Position numbers and translations under genes: made by a program. 64,000 bases of DNA from Gymnopus androsaceus JB14 (taxonomy: Eukaryota; Basidiomycota; Agaricomycetes; Agaricales; Omphalotaceae). The stretch spans positions 369,260 through 433,259 of the forward strand of contig ML769399.1 of the NCBI GenBank assembly GCA_009733575.1, written 5' to 3'. The notes under the pieces were generated by a model. That model worked only from the letters and a program-made list of their open reading frames with translations, was not told the DNA's origin and made no database searches. Below are positions 33,595 to 44,810 of the stretch, piece after piece (the first letter of the stretch is position 1; each line of letters starts with the position of its first letter).

Positions 33595-34899
33595 TAGGGC
33601 ATGCCACCGTAACCGTCTGTGACGGTCGACGGGACGGTCGTATTGGGACCGTGCCCGTCCCGTCTTGGTTTTTCTGGGACCGTAATTTGCCGTCCCGTTT
33701 CGCCCGTTACGGTCGTAATTACGAGTGTTAGAAAATATCAGTATGGAAGAGGTTTTTTTGTAAAAATTTTGCATGGACTTCCCACTTGAGGGTCTATTGT
33801 ACTATATCATGGCATAAAATAAGTTTTTTATTTACGAAAGGGCTTGCTCTTTGTAGTTTAAATCCTCCAGAGGCATGTGAAAATATTCCGGGATCACCTC
33901 CTCAGTGTAAAATGATTGTTTAATGACCATTCATCAGCAGAACCTGGGTGAACGCTACAGCAACTGTAGCAGCTTATAGCAATCCATAGCAGCCACAGCA
34001 CTGTACAGTGCTGTGGAATGCTATGAGGTCCTATGAGGTCCTGTAAGATGCTGTAGGTTGACCGTTGCTCGAGCATTCTGACACCTGTCATTTCCAGCTG
34101 ATGGATACGGCAACGGGGACCTTGGATGCTATTTAATCAACAGTTTTGAGTCTTGACGAGTTCGATGTCTTTTCCTCCCCCCACTAAGCTCAACTTGACT
34201 CAGACTGTAAGTTCTGCTCTCTGCAATTTTTTTTTTTACTCGGAGGCTCTAATTATATGTCTGATGACATTTTTTAGTGTCATTCGATGACATGGTAGGA
34301 GTCAAAGTTAATTAGCCTCATATACAATTTTATGCTACTTGTGGACCTGGTGGATGAGTCGAGTATGTATGTTGTAGTATTAGTAGTGTTTAGAACCACC
34401 AATAAAATGATTTTATAAATATTTTGCTAGTATTTTGCTCTCGCGAGCCAGGGAAACAATTCGTAAGGATAATATATTTGGTATTGAATCAGTATTGAAT
34501 AGAACCCTGATCGCGGCGTTCCCGCGAAGTCCACAGCGATCCACAGCAACCCATAGCATCCCACAGTTCTGTACAGAGGGGTACCTTGCTATGGGTCCTA
34601 TAAGTGCTGTGGGTTCTGTACAGAGCTGTACAGCTCTGTACAGAACACCCAGGTTTTGCTGATGTTTTAAGGTTTCTACAGCACGTTGAAGGGGTGTAGA
34701 CAAATCTAGTCAGCTTACAATACCTCCAGGTAAGTCATTGCATCAAATTATTGACCTTCAAAGCCATTAAAGGCGTGGGAAACCGTATACCGTATACGGG
34801 ACGGTTACGGGGGCTACCGTACCGTTTCTGATTATTTTATTACGGTTACGCCCGTATTTTTGACGGCCGTGACCGTTTACGGGACGGTGACATGCCCTA
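33595..34899. mobile_element. Non-autonomous hAT-like transposon with 8-bp target duplication
   Basis: Ends TAGGGCATGCCACCGT and ACGGTGACATGCCCTA, flanked by the exact direct repeat ATTTGGAT (33587-33594 and 34900-34907). An 8-bp target duplication and TAGGG ends are diagnostic of the hAT superfamily. The subterminal 120 bp at each end are packed with CCGT/ACGG motifs, as expected for transposase-binding repeats. The interior has no transposase frame. It contains two CATCAGCARAACCTG-type ends at 33932-33946 and 34650-34664, so another short element family is nested inside. Confidence 0.85.
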
Positions 34900-35227
34900 A
34901 TTTGGATCGACTCCGAATCACGTTGATCGTACTTTCTATGCAAAAGGCGCGCAGTGAATGGGCCCAGTATGTCGTCCTCATCTCCCTGAATTCACACCAA
35001 CTGTAATAAAAAGATTGAATAGAAGAATAAAATGATTTTTGTATGTATTTATCAAATTAAGTATGAACTGAACAATAAAGAAGCAATAGAAGCGAGATTG
35101 GGGAGTTGAATGTCTGGTGAGGACTGGAACCGAAGAAGGCCTTGCTAATGGAACCAATTACCTACTGTACTCTACCCCCACATTAAAACAACGATCTGCT
35201 TTAGCCTTTGATTGCAAATGAAGTCTC

Positions 35228-38081
35228 CTAAGGGTCACTAAGTTGTTTCCTAAAAGTACCATGTAGACTTTGAATACACTGGGCAGCTCCAAGCTGATCA
35301 CCAATCTTCTCAAACTGAGTTTTGGCCTTGGTGAGAAGTGATTTAGCCTCAGAATACTTGTCTTCCATTCTGCAAATATTGCCCAGACTTTGAATACACT
35401 GGGCAGTTCCATGCTGATTGCCAATCTTCTCAAATTGAGTTTTAGCCTCTATGAGAAGTGATTTGGCCTCAGGAAATCCATCTTGCTTTCTACAACTTGA
35501 AATGTTGCCCAGATTTTGAATACACTGGGCAGCTCCAAGCTGATCTCCAACCTTCTCGAATTGGGTTTTGGCCTCCATGAGAAGCAATTTAGCTTCTGAA
35601 TATTCATTTTTTATTCTGCAAATATCTCCCAGACTTTGAATACACTGGGCAGCTCCAGGTTGATCACCAACCTTCTCAAATTGAGTTTTGGCCTCTGTGA
35701 GAAGTATTTTAGCCTCAGAATATTCACCTTGCATCCTGCAAATATCTCCCAGACTTTGAATGCACTGGAAAGCTCCAAGCTGATTGCCAACCTTGTTAAA
35801 TTGGTATGTGGCCTCTGTGAGAAGTAATTTAGCCTCAGAATATTCATTTTGCATTCCATAAATACTTCCCAGACTTTTAATACACTGGGCAGCTCCAAGC
35901 TGATTGCCAACCTTCTCAAATTGGGTTTTGGCTCCTGTGAGAAGTAGTTTGGCTTCAGAATATTCACCTTGTATGCTGCAAATATCTCCCAGATGTTGAA
36001 TACACTGGGAAGCTCCAAGCTTATTGCCAACCTTTTCAAATTGGGTTTTTGCCTCCATGAGAAGTAATTTTGCCTCAGGATATTCATCTTGCATTCTGCA
36101 AATATCTCCCAGATTTTGAATACACTGGGCAGCTCCAAGCTGATTTCCAAACTGATTGCTAATTTTCTCAAATTGGATTTTGGCATCTGTGAGAAGTAGT
36201 TTTGCCTCAGAATATTCACTTTGCATTCTGCAAATATCACCCAGACTTTGAGTACACTGGGCAACTCCAAGCTGATTGCCAACCCAGTCAAATTTAGTTT
36301 TGGCCTCTGCAAGAAGTAGTTTAGCCTCAGAATACTTATGTTGCATTCTCCAAATATCTCCCAGACTTTGAATGCATTGGGCAACTCCAAGCTGATTGCC
36401 AACCTTCTCAAATTGGGTTAAAGCCTCTGTGAAAAGTAATTTAGCCTCCAAGTACTCATTTTGCATTCTCCAAATATTGCCCAGATATTGAAGACATTTT
36501 GCATTATTGTTTTCTATGATTTCTTTCTGCTCATCAATGTTCATGTCCTTGAGTTTCAGTTGGATGGTTTCAATTTCTGTTATTGCCCTTTGATAATATC
36601 CCATCCAGAATAACCTGTCTTCTTTCACAAATCTCAGCATTATTTCTTCCTCATATCCCTGATTCCAGGTCTGAGCAAGTGCAACATCAATTAATTGAAG
36701 ATTGATTGGGGAGAATTTGGAATATTGTGCAAAGTCACAAAGACCATCCAGATACTCTCTCTCAATTGAATTTTTTAATAGTATTTCAAGGATCTTTGTT
36801 ATATTGCCACTGTGGGCTTCAATCACATCCTGGTCCTGTCCAGGGGAATGATCCCTTAATAGCTTTACATAATATCTGCCCATTTGGCTCAAATGACCCT
36901 CTTGAGTGGGATACTTGATTTGTAAATCCTCTCGAATGGGTGACAGCATTCTAAGACAGTCATTTTCCTGATAGATGAGAGCTGATGCAAGAAGAGAAAT
37001 AACAGAGACTTCAAGGTCAATATCAGACTCCACTACCAATTGTGCCAAAGTCTCTTGCCACTGTGGAACCCCATTTGGCAAAAAGGACAATATTGGTAGA
37101 ATGTTAATGCATTCTCTGTTTGGGGATCCCACCAACATTTGCAGTGATATATCAATAGAGATAGATACACTGCTGTGCCGGCTGGATGCTGCACCAATTT
37201 TAAGCATCCTTGTTTTCTGCTCCTTCCACTTCCTCATCAATACATCCAAGGAGAGCTGCTTCTTTAGCTGTGCAATGAGAAGAATTGCCAATGGCATACA
37301 ATCAACCTCCTTCAATAACCAGTCCAATTTTGCTACATTCTCACTTTGGGAATTGGAGATCAACATAAATGCTTGTCTAGCTGGCTCCAAGTCAAGTGTG
37401 GGCAAACCTGAGCAGCCCCCTAATTTGTACCACTTTCGGAATCCAGGTCCATCAGCAGCTCTCATTGTCAATACTATGGAGACTAGCTCCTGATCCCATA
37501 TCCACTCAATAAGGTTTTGAACTGCCATTTGATCACCACTTGTGTTCCATGGTGTTTCAAAGTTGTCCAAGACAAGTAGCATTGGATCTTGGGATAGCTC
37601 TAGGCATTTTTGTAATGTTTTGTAAGGATCATGCCCCTCAGTAACTGACAATCCCAAGGCTTGAAGTATCACTTGAATGAGACTAGAGGCACCAGAGCAA
37701 ATCTCACAGGGCACAAAGTATCTTTCATCCTTGAACTTGTCTATAACAGCCTTGTGTTTCATGATGTGCAAGGCCAAAGCTGTTTTTCCAATCCCTCCTA
37801 CTCCCAGAATAGCAAGATGAGCCTGTTTGTTTTCACCAGTGAGCTCTTGAACAGCTTCAGCAATCAGTCCCTCTCTGCCAGTGAACACAGTAGGGGCAGC
37901 CTGTGTTGCAAGTTTGATTTTTCTTGTACCGCAAACTTAAGTGCCTTTCTTTAGAATTATAAAAATTTACTTACTCATAAGTTATGATTGCATTTTGATT
38001 GAAGTGGGGCTCAAGAGATCCAGCTGGATCGAGGATAAATTGGCCACCATGGATGGAAAAATGGTGAGCTTGATGAAACAT
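35228..38081 (-). CDS. NLR-type STAND protein: short N-terminal motif, NB-ARC, ten TPRs
   Basis: Signal-transduction ATPase of the fungal NOD-like receptor class, 933 aa, exons 38081-37975 and 37922-35228. Exon 1 encodes MFHQAHHFSIHGGQF, a short N-terminal motif common in basidiomycete NLRs. The nucleotide-binding domain has GVGGIGKT (76-83, P-loop), LLVLDNFETPW (about 151-161, Walker B) and a downstream DCMPLAILLIAQLK helix as in NB-ARC GxP motifs. From about residue 508 come ten TPR units of about 40 aa (consensus LGDICRMQxEYSEAKLLLTE, then AKTQFEKVGNQLGAAQCIQS), with small insertions in units 3 and 9. The repeats are nearly identical in DNA. Such proteins act in non-self recognition and programmed cell death in other fungi; the ligand is unknown. 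Confidence 0.92.
35240..36490 (-). repeat. 120-bp tandem coding repeats (TPR array)
   Basis: Ten in-frame units of about 120 bp within the NLR gene, each containing GACTTTGAATACACTGGGCA-like and CCAAGCTGAT(T/C)-like blocks when read on the plus strand. Unit 3 carries an in-frame 12-bp addition. High similarity between units suggests recent expansion or homogenisation. Confidence 0.88.
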
Positions 38082-38214
38082 GGTGTTGGTAGATAAAGAT
38101 CAAGAGCGAGCCGTCACTGTCACATCGTGTTGATCAAATGATCTCTAGGCATGGCGCTTCTTTCTTTTCATCATTCCATTTCTTAGGTTTGACTTCTTTC
38201 ATCTTCCCATAGAT

Positions 38215-38700
38215 GACAATTACCTCCCTTGGTTGTCAGATTCCAGGTCAGATTCCAGGTCAATACCTATCGAGACTCGAATTCTACTTACTCTTAGCTC
38301 CTCCTCAACTGCTAATCAAGTACAGACTGTTGATATCAACAGAATCCCAATCCGGACTTGCTTGCTAAATAAGGTGGGCCCTTTGGTTGGGGTTGCAGCC
38401 GCCAGATCCTATCACCTTTCGCAGACTCGCAGAGACTACATGCACTGTGCTCAGGTGGTCTACCCACCAGGTATTCCCTTGAACTTGTTGCTCTGCAATC
38501 CTCACTTAGATCATTCACGCTGAACAATCAAGGCATCAGGAAGCCCGCTCGAAGTCTCGACAGATGATATCGATTTCATCTGTGTTCTGCTCCAAGTCTC
38601 GGTGTTTGACAGCAAGTTTGCAGCTTGAAATAATAGCATTAATAGAGAGTCGATGCAAACACTGAACGTCAAGATGATTCCAAACTATGTAGTCTCGAAA
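38215..38700. repeat. Segmental duplication, partner of 41525-42180
   Basis: Shared blocks include CAGATTCCAGGTCAATtc-like sequence, GACTGTTGATATCAACAGAA, TCCGGACTTGCT and TTCAAGATGATTCCAAAC. The pair brackets the interrupted 7TM gene in the same orientation. Not recognisably coding. Confidence 0.75.
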
Positions 38701-39063
38701 CACAAGAACTTGGACTGCATAGTCTAATTCAGATTACTCACAGATCTCTCTACTTACAGTAAGTGCCCTCTATCTGCTCGACAATCACTAGTATCCTAGT
38801 CTCTTTTTCCCTGCTAAAGCACTCAAAAGTCCACCAATCTCAATCCCAGTTCCAATCCCAATCATACATGACACAATGACAGTTGGGCAGGCTCAATGAC
38901 AAGGGTCTTGCAACAGTCGTCATGTAAAAACGTCCAAGAACATTCATATCAATCTATCACACATTCCAAAATAGTTGAATATTGTATAAATTAGACCATT
39001 CCTGAAAGCAAACTCAGAATATCGGATTGATCTGCATCCAGAAATCGCCTCCAGCTCACAACA
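38701..39063. other. Upstream region of 7TM gene C
   Basis: AT-rich spacer, presumably promoter; no discrete element recognised. Confidence 0.35.
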
Positions 39064-40025
39064 ATGGCAGATGAAGGACAAGAAATTGCGTTTGCTGGAA
39101 CTCCAACATTTCAAAATCTTTGTGAAATGATATTCCTTTGTGGAGTCAATGGTAAGATATACATTTAATGCATTCTTACTTATTTGTTCATTCCATAGGA
39201 GGATATATCTTGGCTTTTGCCATTGGGATGCGAATTCTGCTGTAGGTACCGTATCTGATTGGCATATATGCTTTTCGTTGCAGTATTCTCATTTCCACTA
39301 GACAAAAGGAAAACTACAGCCGGGCACGCAAAGCGTTAATTGGGCTCCTTCTTGCAGGATTTGTTTTTACGCTCCTTTACATTTGCGAAGTTATTATAGG
39401 CAGTTTGGTCATCCTCAAGTTTGGGCTGGTAGTGTCGCTTCCGGGAGGGCTTGCAGCACAAGAAATGGCTGCCAACTCACAATCAGCATTAATGTCATCC
39501 CTAGTTTTGCAGTCATTGTGCGGGGATGTCATGGTGAAATTTATATAAATCAAGTTATGAAAATGACTGATCAATATTCACGTATCTTAATGTTCAGTAT
39601 TTAATCGCTGATGCAGTTATAGTTTGGAGAGCTTGGGCAATATGGGTGGAGAAGAGCAATATCAAATGGAGCCTGTTCATTCTACTTCTGCTAGATATAG
39701 GTGATATCTCGCCTTATTTCTCACCTCCGGCCCCATTGACAAGTAGCCAGGTGTCACCATTGCGGATATTATTACTGACGCTGAATTTGATACCAATCCT
39801 AATACGAGGCCAATTCCTACGGAAACCTTGGATTGGGTAGGTATTGTGCTTAGCTTGACAGTAAATATTGTGGCAACACTGCTGATAGCATATCGGGCAT
39901 GGTGAGCACTGCACTCCATTGATTATTAAATTCCAAGTGATTCAGCACTCATGATATGTTCTGAACTCATTAGGGCACATCATAGATCAATACAGACATT
40001 TGCTCCCAACAGAAAAACACAAGTA

Positions 40026-40999
40026 AGATAGAGGACAGGCAAACCCGGCCAACCCCACGTGGCAGATTGTGATGCCCTTTATCTGGTAATTCTCATCAGT
40101 ATAGCTACTTTTCAATAAATTGTGCTCTTTCTAAGGGCTATTGACAAAATCTGCTCCCAACGATCAATGAGAACGTATCTCATCTCAATGATCAGCTTTT
40201 TTCTATACTTTTAAACTAAAAAATGAGAGAGAAATATGAGATACAATTCTGGCTACTTCCGCTAATCGCGCTAATCACGAAAAGTAAGATTTCCGTTTAA
40301 GCTTTTCCATCGTTTACTTTCTTTTTCTTCGCATTTACAGATGGGCAAGTGCAAAAATTGGGTACAGAGCCATGTTTCAAACTGGATCTATCGCTTTTAT
40401 CCAGAGTCCAGTAGAGAGGAGGACCTTCATCGGAACACCTTGGAAGCATTGGAGCAGGTTCCTTTGATTACAATCTGTCGATTTGTTGTATGGACTTACC
40501 AATTCATGGATACTTATGCTCAAGGACTGAATGGACGACAAGCTGCTTGGGCTGCTTGCAAATACAGAGGTCACCGGCGTATACTCCCTGATTCAATTAT
40601 GCAAGAATTGCTTGACAAAAACATCACCTAGTACATATTCTTATTGTTATTATTGCATTGTATATGCTTATCCTGTATCCATGGTCATATATGTATCATA
40701 TCTTCGCTTGTATATAGTTATAGTGTACACTTCTTCACTTGTAATTAGCAATACTCATACATCTTGATAGTATTTTGTATATAACTCGCACAGATTCCAT
40801 TGAAAAATCACAGGTAAAATTGGATAACCTTATGAGATATATTTAAATGAAACATTCGAGGTGGATTTTGTATAACAACTCTGGTTGGGCTAATAAGAGG
40901 CGAAGAAGAGTTTACGCATGGAAAATTACTAAATAAGGAGCGTGATGTAACGTGTGACATGCTCACGTGGGGTTGGCCGGGTTTGCCTGTCCTCTATCT
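40026..40999. mobile_element. 974-bp TIR DNA transposon, TA target duplication
   Basis: Perfect 36-bp terminal inverted repeats (40026-40061 and 40964-40999; outer bases AGATAGAGGACAGGCAAACC) flanked by TA on both sides, as for Tc1/mariner-type elements. The empty-site sequence reconstructs the reading frame of the host gene. The interior carries one short frame (40341-40631) but no complete transposase, so the element is non-autonomous. Perfect TIRs point to recent movement. Confidence 0.92.
40341..40631 (+). CDS. Transposase-derived C-terminal fragment inside TIR element
   Basis: 96 codons with FMDTYAQGLNGRQAAWAACK and YRGHRRILPDSIMQEL, resembling a C-terminal segment (FMDAYRKGL..KYKSHRRI type) seen in large basidiomycete transposon proteins. 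No DDE catalytic triad is visible. It may be a deletion remnant of the mother element; whether it is expressed is unknown. Confidence 0.5.
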   Translation: MGKCKNWVQSHVSNWIYRFYPESSREEDLHRNTLEALEQVPLITICRFVVWTYQFMDTYAQGLNGRQAAWAACKYRGHRRILPDSIMQELLDKNIT

Positions 41000-41524
41000 T
41001 AGAAATGATCCTTTTTCTGGTTGTTGAATCTGGAGCAATTTTTGGTGTTGTTCAGGTTTGTGATGATCTTTTGAGAATTATTAAAAAGTACTTACTGCAA
41101 GTCTGCAACTATATTTAAAGATATTCAGTATTGTTTTCCAAGCATTGGATGTGCATGCAACTCCACTCTCCCCCGTTGATACTGCAAGTACCTTTGTCCA
41201 AGGTTTATATGCATATAGTGCTGTAAGTGAACCTTCCCATTAAGAATCCAAATTCGGAGTTGACCAATGCTCCTTGCTTTCGGGTTACAGGCTATTAATC
41301 CAGTTGCCCTTATCATCCTGGTGCAAACAGGCAGCACATATGATCACAGCTTTCATCTGGAGGAAGGGGAAGAAATAAAATTGCCAACCGTTCAACAACA
41401 ATGCTCTCAGGAAGATATTCCTTCTCATATTGCAAACTGAAGGAATCAACTTTTGGTTCGTAAGAAAACAAGAAAGCAAGGAAGAAAAAAGACTGACTCT
41501 CACCTCTACACATCTTTTGTATAA

Positions 41525-42180
41525 TAATTATCTCCCTTGGATGTCAGCTTCCAGGTCAATTCCTCTCTTAAAACTCAGATTTTACTTACTCTTGGCTCTC
41601 ACAAACTGTTGATATCAACAGAAATTTCGAATCCCGGATCCGGACTTGCTAAAGAAGGTGGTCACTTTAGCTGTGATTACAGCTCCGCTAAATTCTATCG
41701 CCTTTTGCAGACTGTGCTCAGTTACAAGTACCCTTGAACAACTCGTTACTCACATCGTAACTAACTAAGTTTTGATTGACCGGCTTGACCGGCTTGCCAG
41801 GTTGTCCACAGGTACGTTACTGTACGTACTACAAAATGTATAGTGTATATATATGATTTTGTATAGTTTTGTACTGTACATAATGTACATGGTAACCGGG
41901 TTGCGAAAAAACTGAGATAAATTGCGGCTTGTCAATTGACCTGCTTGTTTGGGTTGAACAAGCCGAAACAAGCCGAAACAAGCCGGTCAATCAAAACTTC
42001 GTTAGTTACGATGCAGAACTCTGGCAATCATCACTTATTTCTTACATGTTGAACAAGGATCTTGAAGACTTGAGCAGATATACCGAATTCTGCTCTATCT
42101 GACAGCAAGTTAGCAGCTTGACCTTCGGACCCTGAACTTCAAGATGATTCCAAACAGCCTCGAGATACAAGAGCCTGTGA
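41525..42180. repeat. Segmental duplication, partner of 38215-38700, carrying a MITE
   Basis: See 38215-38700. It is longer because of the inserted palindromic element at 41753-42013, which the partner lacks at the equivalent place (near GAACTTGTTGCTCTGCAATC). Confidence 0.7.
41753..42013. mobile_element. MITE, 261 bp, long terminal inverted repeats
   Basis: Ends CATCGTAACTAACTAAGTTT and AAACTTCGTTAGTTACGATG continue inward as matching GATTGACCGGCTTG: about 35 bp of inverted repeat with one mismatch. GGCTTG/CAAGCC units are tandemly repeated just inside. The exact target duplication is unclear (TA inside CGTAAC/GTTACG is possible). Absence from the paralogous segment supports insertion. Confidence 0.75.
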
Positions 42181-42239
42181 TCACTTCATGATTACTTCCA
42201 TATACTTAAGCGTTAATTTTTACTTAAGAAGTACTTGGA

Positions 42240-43005
42240 CTTCTGAACTTAATGAAAGTGCCTGATAAGTCAAAAGTAGCTCGACCATTTACTGATGGAC
42301 AAAGCTGCTCCCAGCTCAAAAGGCCACCCTGTGAAGAGCTTTTTGAGGGGTGTCCAGTCGGTGGCTTGTGCCCATGCAACTCATCGAATGCGGCTATACG
42401 GACTCAGGACAAACATTCATAAAATTTATCTTAAACTTGAACTAGAGAGTACTCACCTTGAGTGTAAGGCGTGAATTCTAAATTCTTGTCATTCACCAGA
42501 TTATGACCTGGAAATAAGCATGGCAGGGCCAGAGTTCGGGACGTTAGTGGTGGTATTACCGACAGCTTCTTTGTTTATTGACAATGTTTCTGCAGCGTGT
42601 TCCTTCGAGTTGACATATGCCTTGTACTCAGCGTGGGTGAACGGCTGTTTGATATTTGAATATTGGATGTACTGTATAGCTGTCGGGGGTATATCAATCC
42701 TCAATCATTAAATTCGACAACTTGTCGAAACCAAAGCAAAAGAGGGACTCACCAATGGAGCCAAAGCATTAATCGCCACGTCTAGTCACGACACCACCCT
42801 AAGTAGAAACCGCGAACAAGAAAAATACCTGAGTAACAAGACATGTACACTCACCACGTACCCATCGGTATTTGACGTTGAGATTGTCCTATGAATTGCT
42901 GAGTAGTAGGGTATATCCTTTTCTGTGAACGTCACTGACATTGGAGTTTTATCGCACATCTTTTTCTGACATATAAAAATACCAGTCAACGTGAGTTGCA
43001 TTTAA
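42240..43005 (-). CDS. Unresolved multi-exon gene candidate
   Basis: Minus-strand open blocks separated by plausible splice sites: one with MSVTFTEKDIPYYSAIHRTI and STSNTDGYV ending in a GTGAGT donor (about 42852), one with IDIPPTAIQYIQYSNIKQPF and HAEYKAYVNSKEHAAETLSI ending near 42504, and a last one with FDELHGHKPPTGHPSKSSSQ near 42390. I cannot join them with confidence and do not recognise the family. It could be a small lineage-specific gene or a decayed one. Confidence 0.3.
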
Positions 43006-43840
43006 TGAAGGGGAAAAAACACCACCTGAAGGCCGCGTTCCATGAATCTACCGTCCCAAAACCTGATGCGCAACAAGAATAGGTGTTGCTCGCTTCTCAA
43101 GAGTGCCCACGCCGATGTGGGTACTATTGACGATCATCAGTCGAATTAAGAGGAAAACCCAAGGAAGAAGATTAGTAATAGTAGTGAAAATCACAATCAG
43201 CGTCCGAAGAGACAAGCTTCGAAGGATGATATACGGAGATACGGAGGGCGATGGTTTCGAAATTTATGCTGAGATTCTTTTATCTCCAAACTCACAAAGC
43301 CCTCTCAGATAAGGCCTAGCGTTCTTGTAACGAAGAAGAAGAGATAGTACAATTGAGCTTGAGGGAATTGTAGGTATCAGAATTGGGAGGCCCAAGCAAG
43401 CTTTCATTGAAACTTACTACATGTATGGTGAATTGGATCTCGCTTGAGGGTTGTATGTAGTGTCTATACTGCATGGAGCTTCAGGCTTCTTCGTCGTAAG
43501 TGAATCACTAGAAAGGGCTGGCAGTGGCATTCATTTCAACGGTTATGTATCCGAACTTCTTGCATTTCTGCCTTCCATCTGGTTGAATTGAATTCTCTCG
43601 CGCCAAGGCATTGTACAACGCTTTACAATATATGCAGTACTGTAGATAATCGCGTGAGGATGTAGGAAAGGGGGGAAAATACAAGACTCGTTGAGGTTTG
43701 AACAATTCGAAGAAAACGTGAACCCCAACTAGAGGCAACTGGATTCGTGTATGCGCATGAGCTCCGACCAGCTCCCTCTTCCTCCTACTCCAATCGCGCC
43801 CAACGTAGACAGCTACCCGCAATCACCGCGACTCCACTGC
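43006..43840. other. Intergenic, no supported gene
   Basis: About 830 bp; short frames only, plus the 3' flank of the mucin-like gene. Confidence 0.4.
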
Positions 43841-44465
43841 TCATACCGCCATAAACGCACCAATCACTCCACCTGCAATTGAAACCCAAAACGCGTGAAC
43901 TGAACTGCGGCTGAACGTTTCCATAGCGCCGTTATTGGAGCTCGTGACAGTCGAGGACGCACTTGGGATCGCTCCGGTCGAGGAGACGGTTAAAGTGGAG
44001 CCAGAGGATGGCGAAGAAGAGACATTGGCAGTAGAGGCAGCTGCTGTCGACGTAACAAACGACGTGGCCGTGCTGGTACTCTGTGCGGAGGTACTAGTCG
44101 TCGTAGTTGATGTAGAGGAAACAGTCGACGTGGAAGTCGACGTAGACCCAGAGACAGAGGCAGATGATGTAGTTGTAGTCGTTCCGCTCTCTGAGGAAGA
44201 AGCGGAAGTTGTAGAAGTGAGTAGATCCGTGGAGGTGACGGAAGAGTCTGGAAGGGTAGTGAAGGATGTTTCGAGCGCCGTGGATACAGCTACCTCAGTG
44301 ACTGTGATAGGTGCAGGAATGCTCGTTCTGTAAGAGCAAGCAGAATTACAGGTCCTTATTCGCGAGAAAACTGAAGAAAAAGCAAAAAACATACGTCGTA
44401 ACTTGAGCAACCGCCGCCGATGCAACAGAGAGTGCAAGAATGATTTGGGCCTTTGAGAATATCAT
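43841..44465 (-). CDS. Ser/Thr-rich (mucin-like) GPI-anchored cell-surface protein 2
   Basis: 185 aa, exons 44465-44395 and 44327-43841, intron 67 nt. Signal peptide MIFSKAQIILALSVASAAVA resembles MLFGKAKIALAFIAALSQ of protein 1. The Ser/Thr centre includes SAQSTSTATSFVTSTAAAST, matching the equivalent stretch of protein 1. The C-terminus has SSNNGAMETF (candidate GPI site) and a hydrophobic tail ending IAGGVIGAFMAV. The first intron lies at the equivalent point after the signal peptide in all three mucin-like genes, supporting common ancestry. Wall or surface coat role inferred. Confidence 0.83.
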
Positions 44466-44810
44466 CGTTTTATGAGTCGTTCTAAGCGGCGAGCTGTTGA
44501 GAGCTTTGGAAGAAAAAAAAAGCTGATGAAACGCGACAAAGTAGTTGAAGTCAAACGAATTAGCCAGCTGGCATGGCAAGCCAGTGATCGGAAGCTCCAC
44601 ATTTCGGGTGTGGAGTCACTAAGCGATGTACGGAAGCAACGGAAGAGAGACCGAAACGAAATGGCAATAAGCGTCAATTAAGCGCCGACGATCAGACTTG
44701 CGACGCCGCATCATTCTACTTAAGGAAATACAGTACTGAATGCATCTACATATGAAATTCATAAGTTATTGCAAGCAAATGCACGAGCCTGAAACCATAC
44801 AATTCCCTCC

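Larger units (their letters stand above)
39064..41440 (+). pseudogene. 7TM protein C, interrupted by a transposon
   Basis: Member of the same Agaricomycete 7TM class. Exons 39064-39151, 39199-39241, 39284-39533, 39598-39700, 39751-39901, 39974 to 40025 then (after the insertion) 41002-41055, 41121-41222, 41291-41440. Removing the element at 40026-40999 with one TA copy leaves an uninterrupted frame of 330 codons reading RKTQVEMILFLVVESGAIF, exactly the family motif, so the gene was intact before insertion. Other marks: DAVIVWRAWAIWVEK, LSLTVNIVATLLIAYRAW and a 27-residue cytosolic tail. Canonical splicing of the insert (GTAAG...CTTAG) would shift the frame to an immediate TGA. It lacks the IQPFxLKY tail repeats of copies A and B. 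Confidence 0.88.

Noticed and set aside
35240..36490. Regular 120-bp repeats resembling a CRISPR or satellite array
   Set aside because: Units are contiguous, in frame and encode TPR helices of the NLR; no unique spacers.
38233..38523. 96-codon frame as a gene
   Set aside because: It lies in the segmental duplication and its frame is not kept in the partner at 41525-42180.
40023..41002. The 974-bp insert as a functional long intron of the 7TM gene
   Set aside because: GT...AG removal leaves CAA|AAATGA, a frameshift with an immediate stop; excision with one TA, not splicing, restores the frame.
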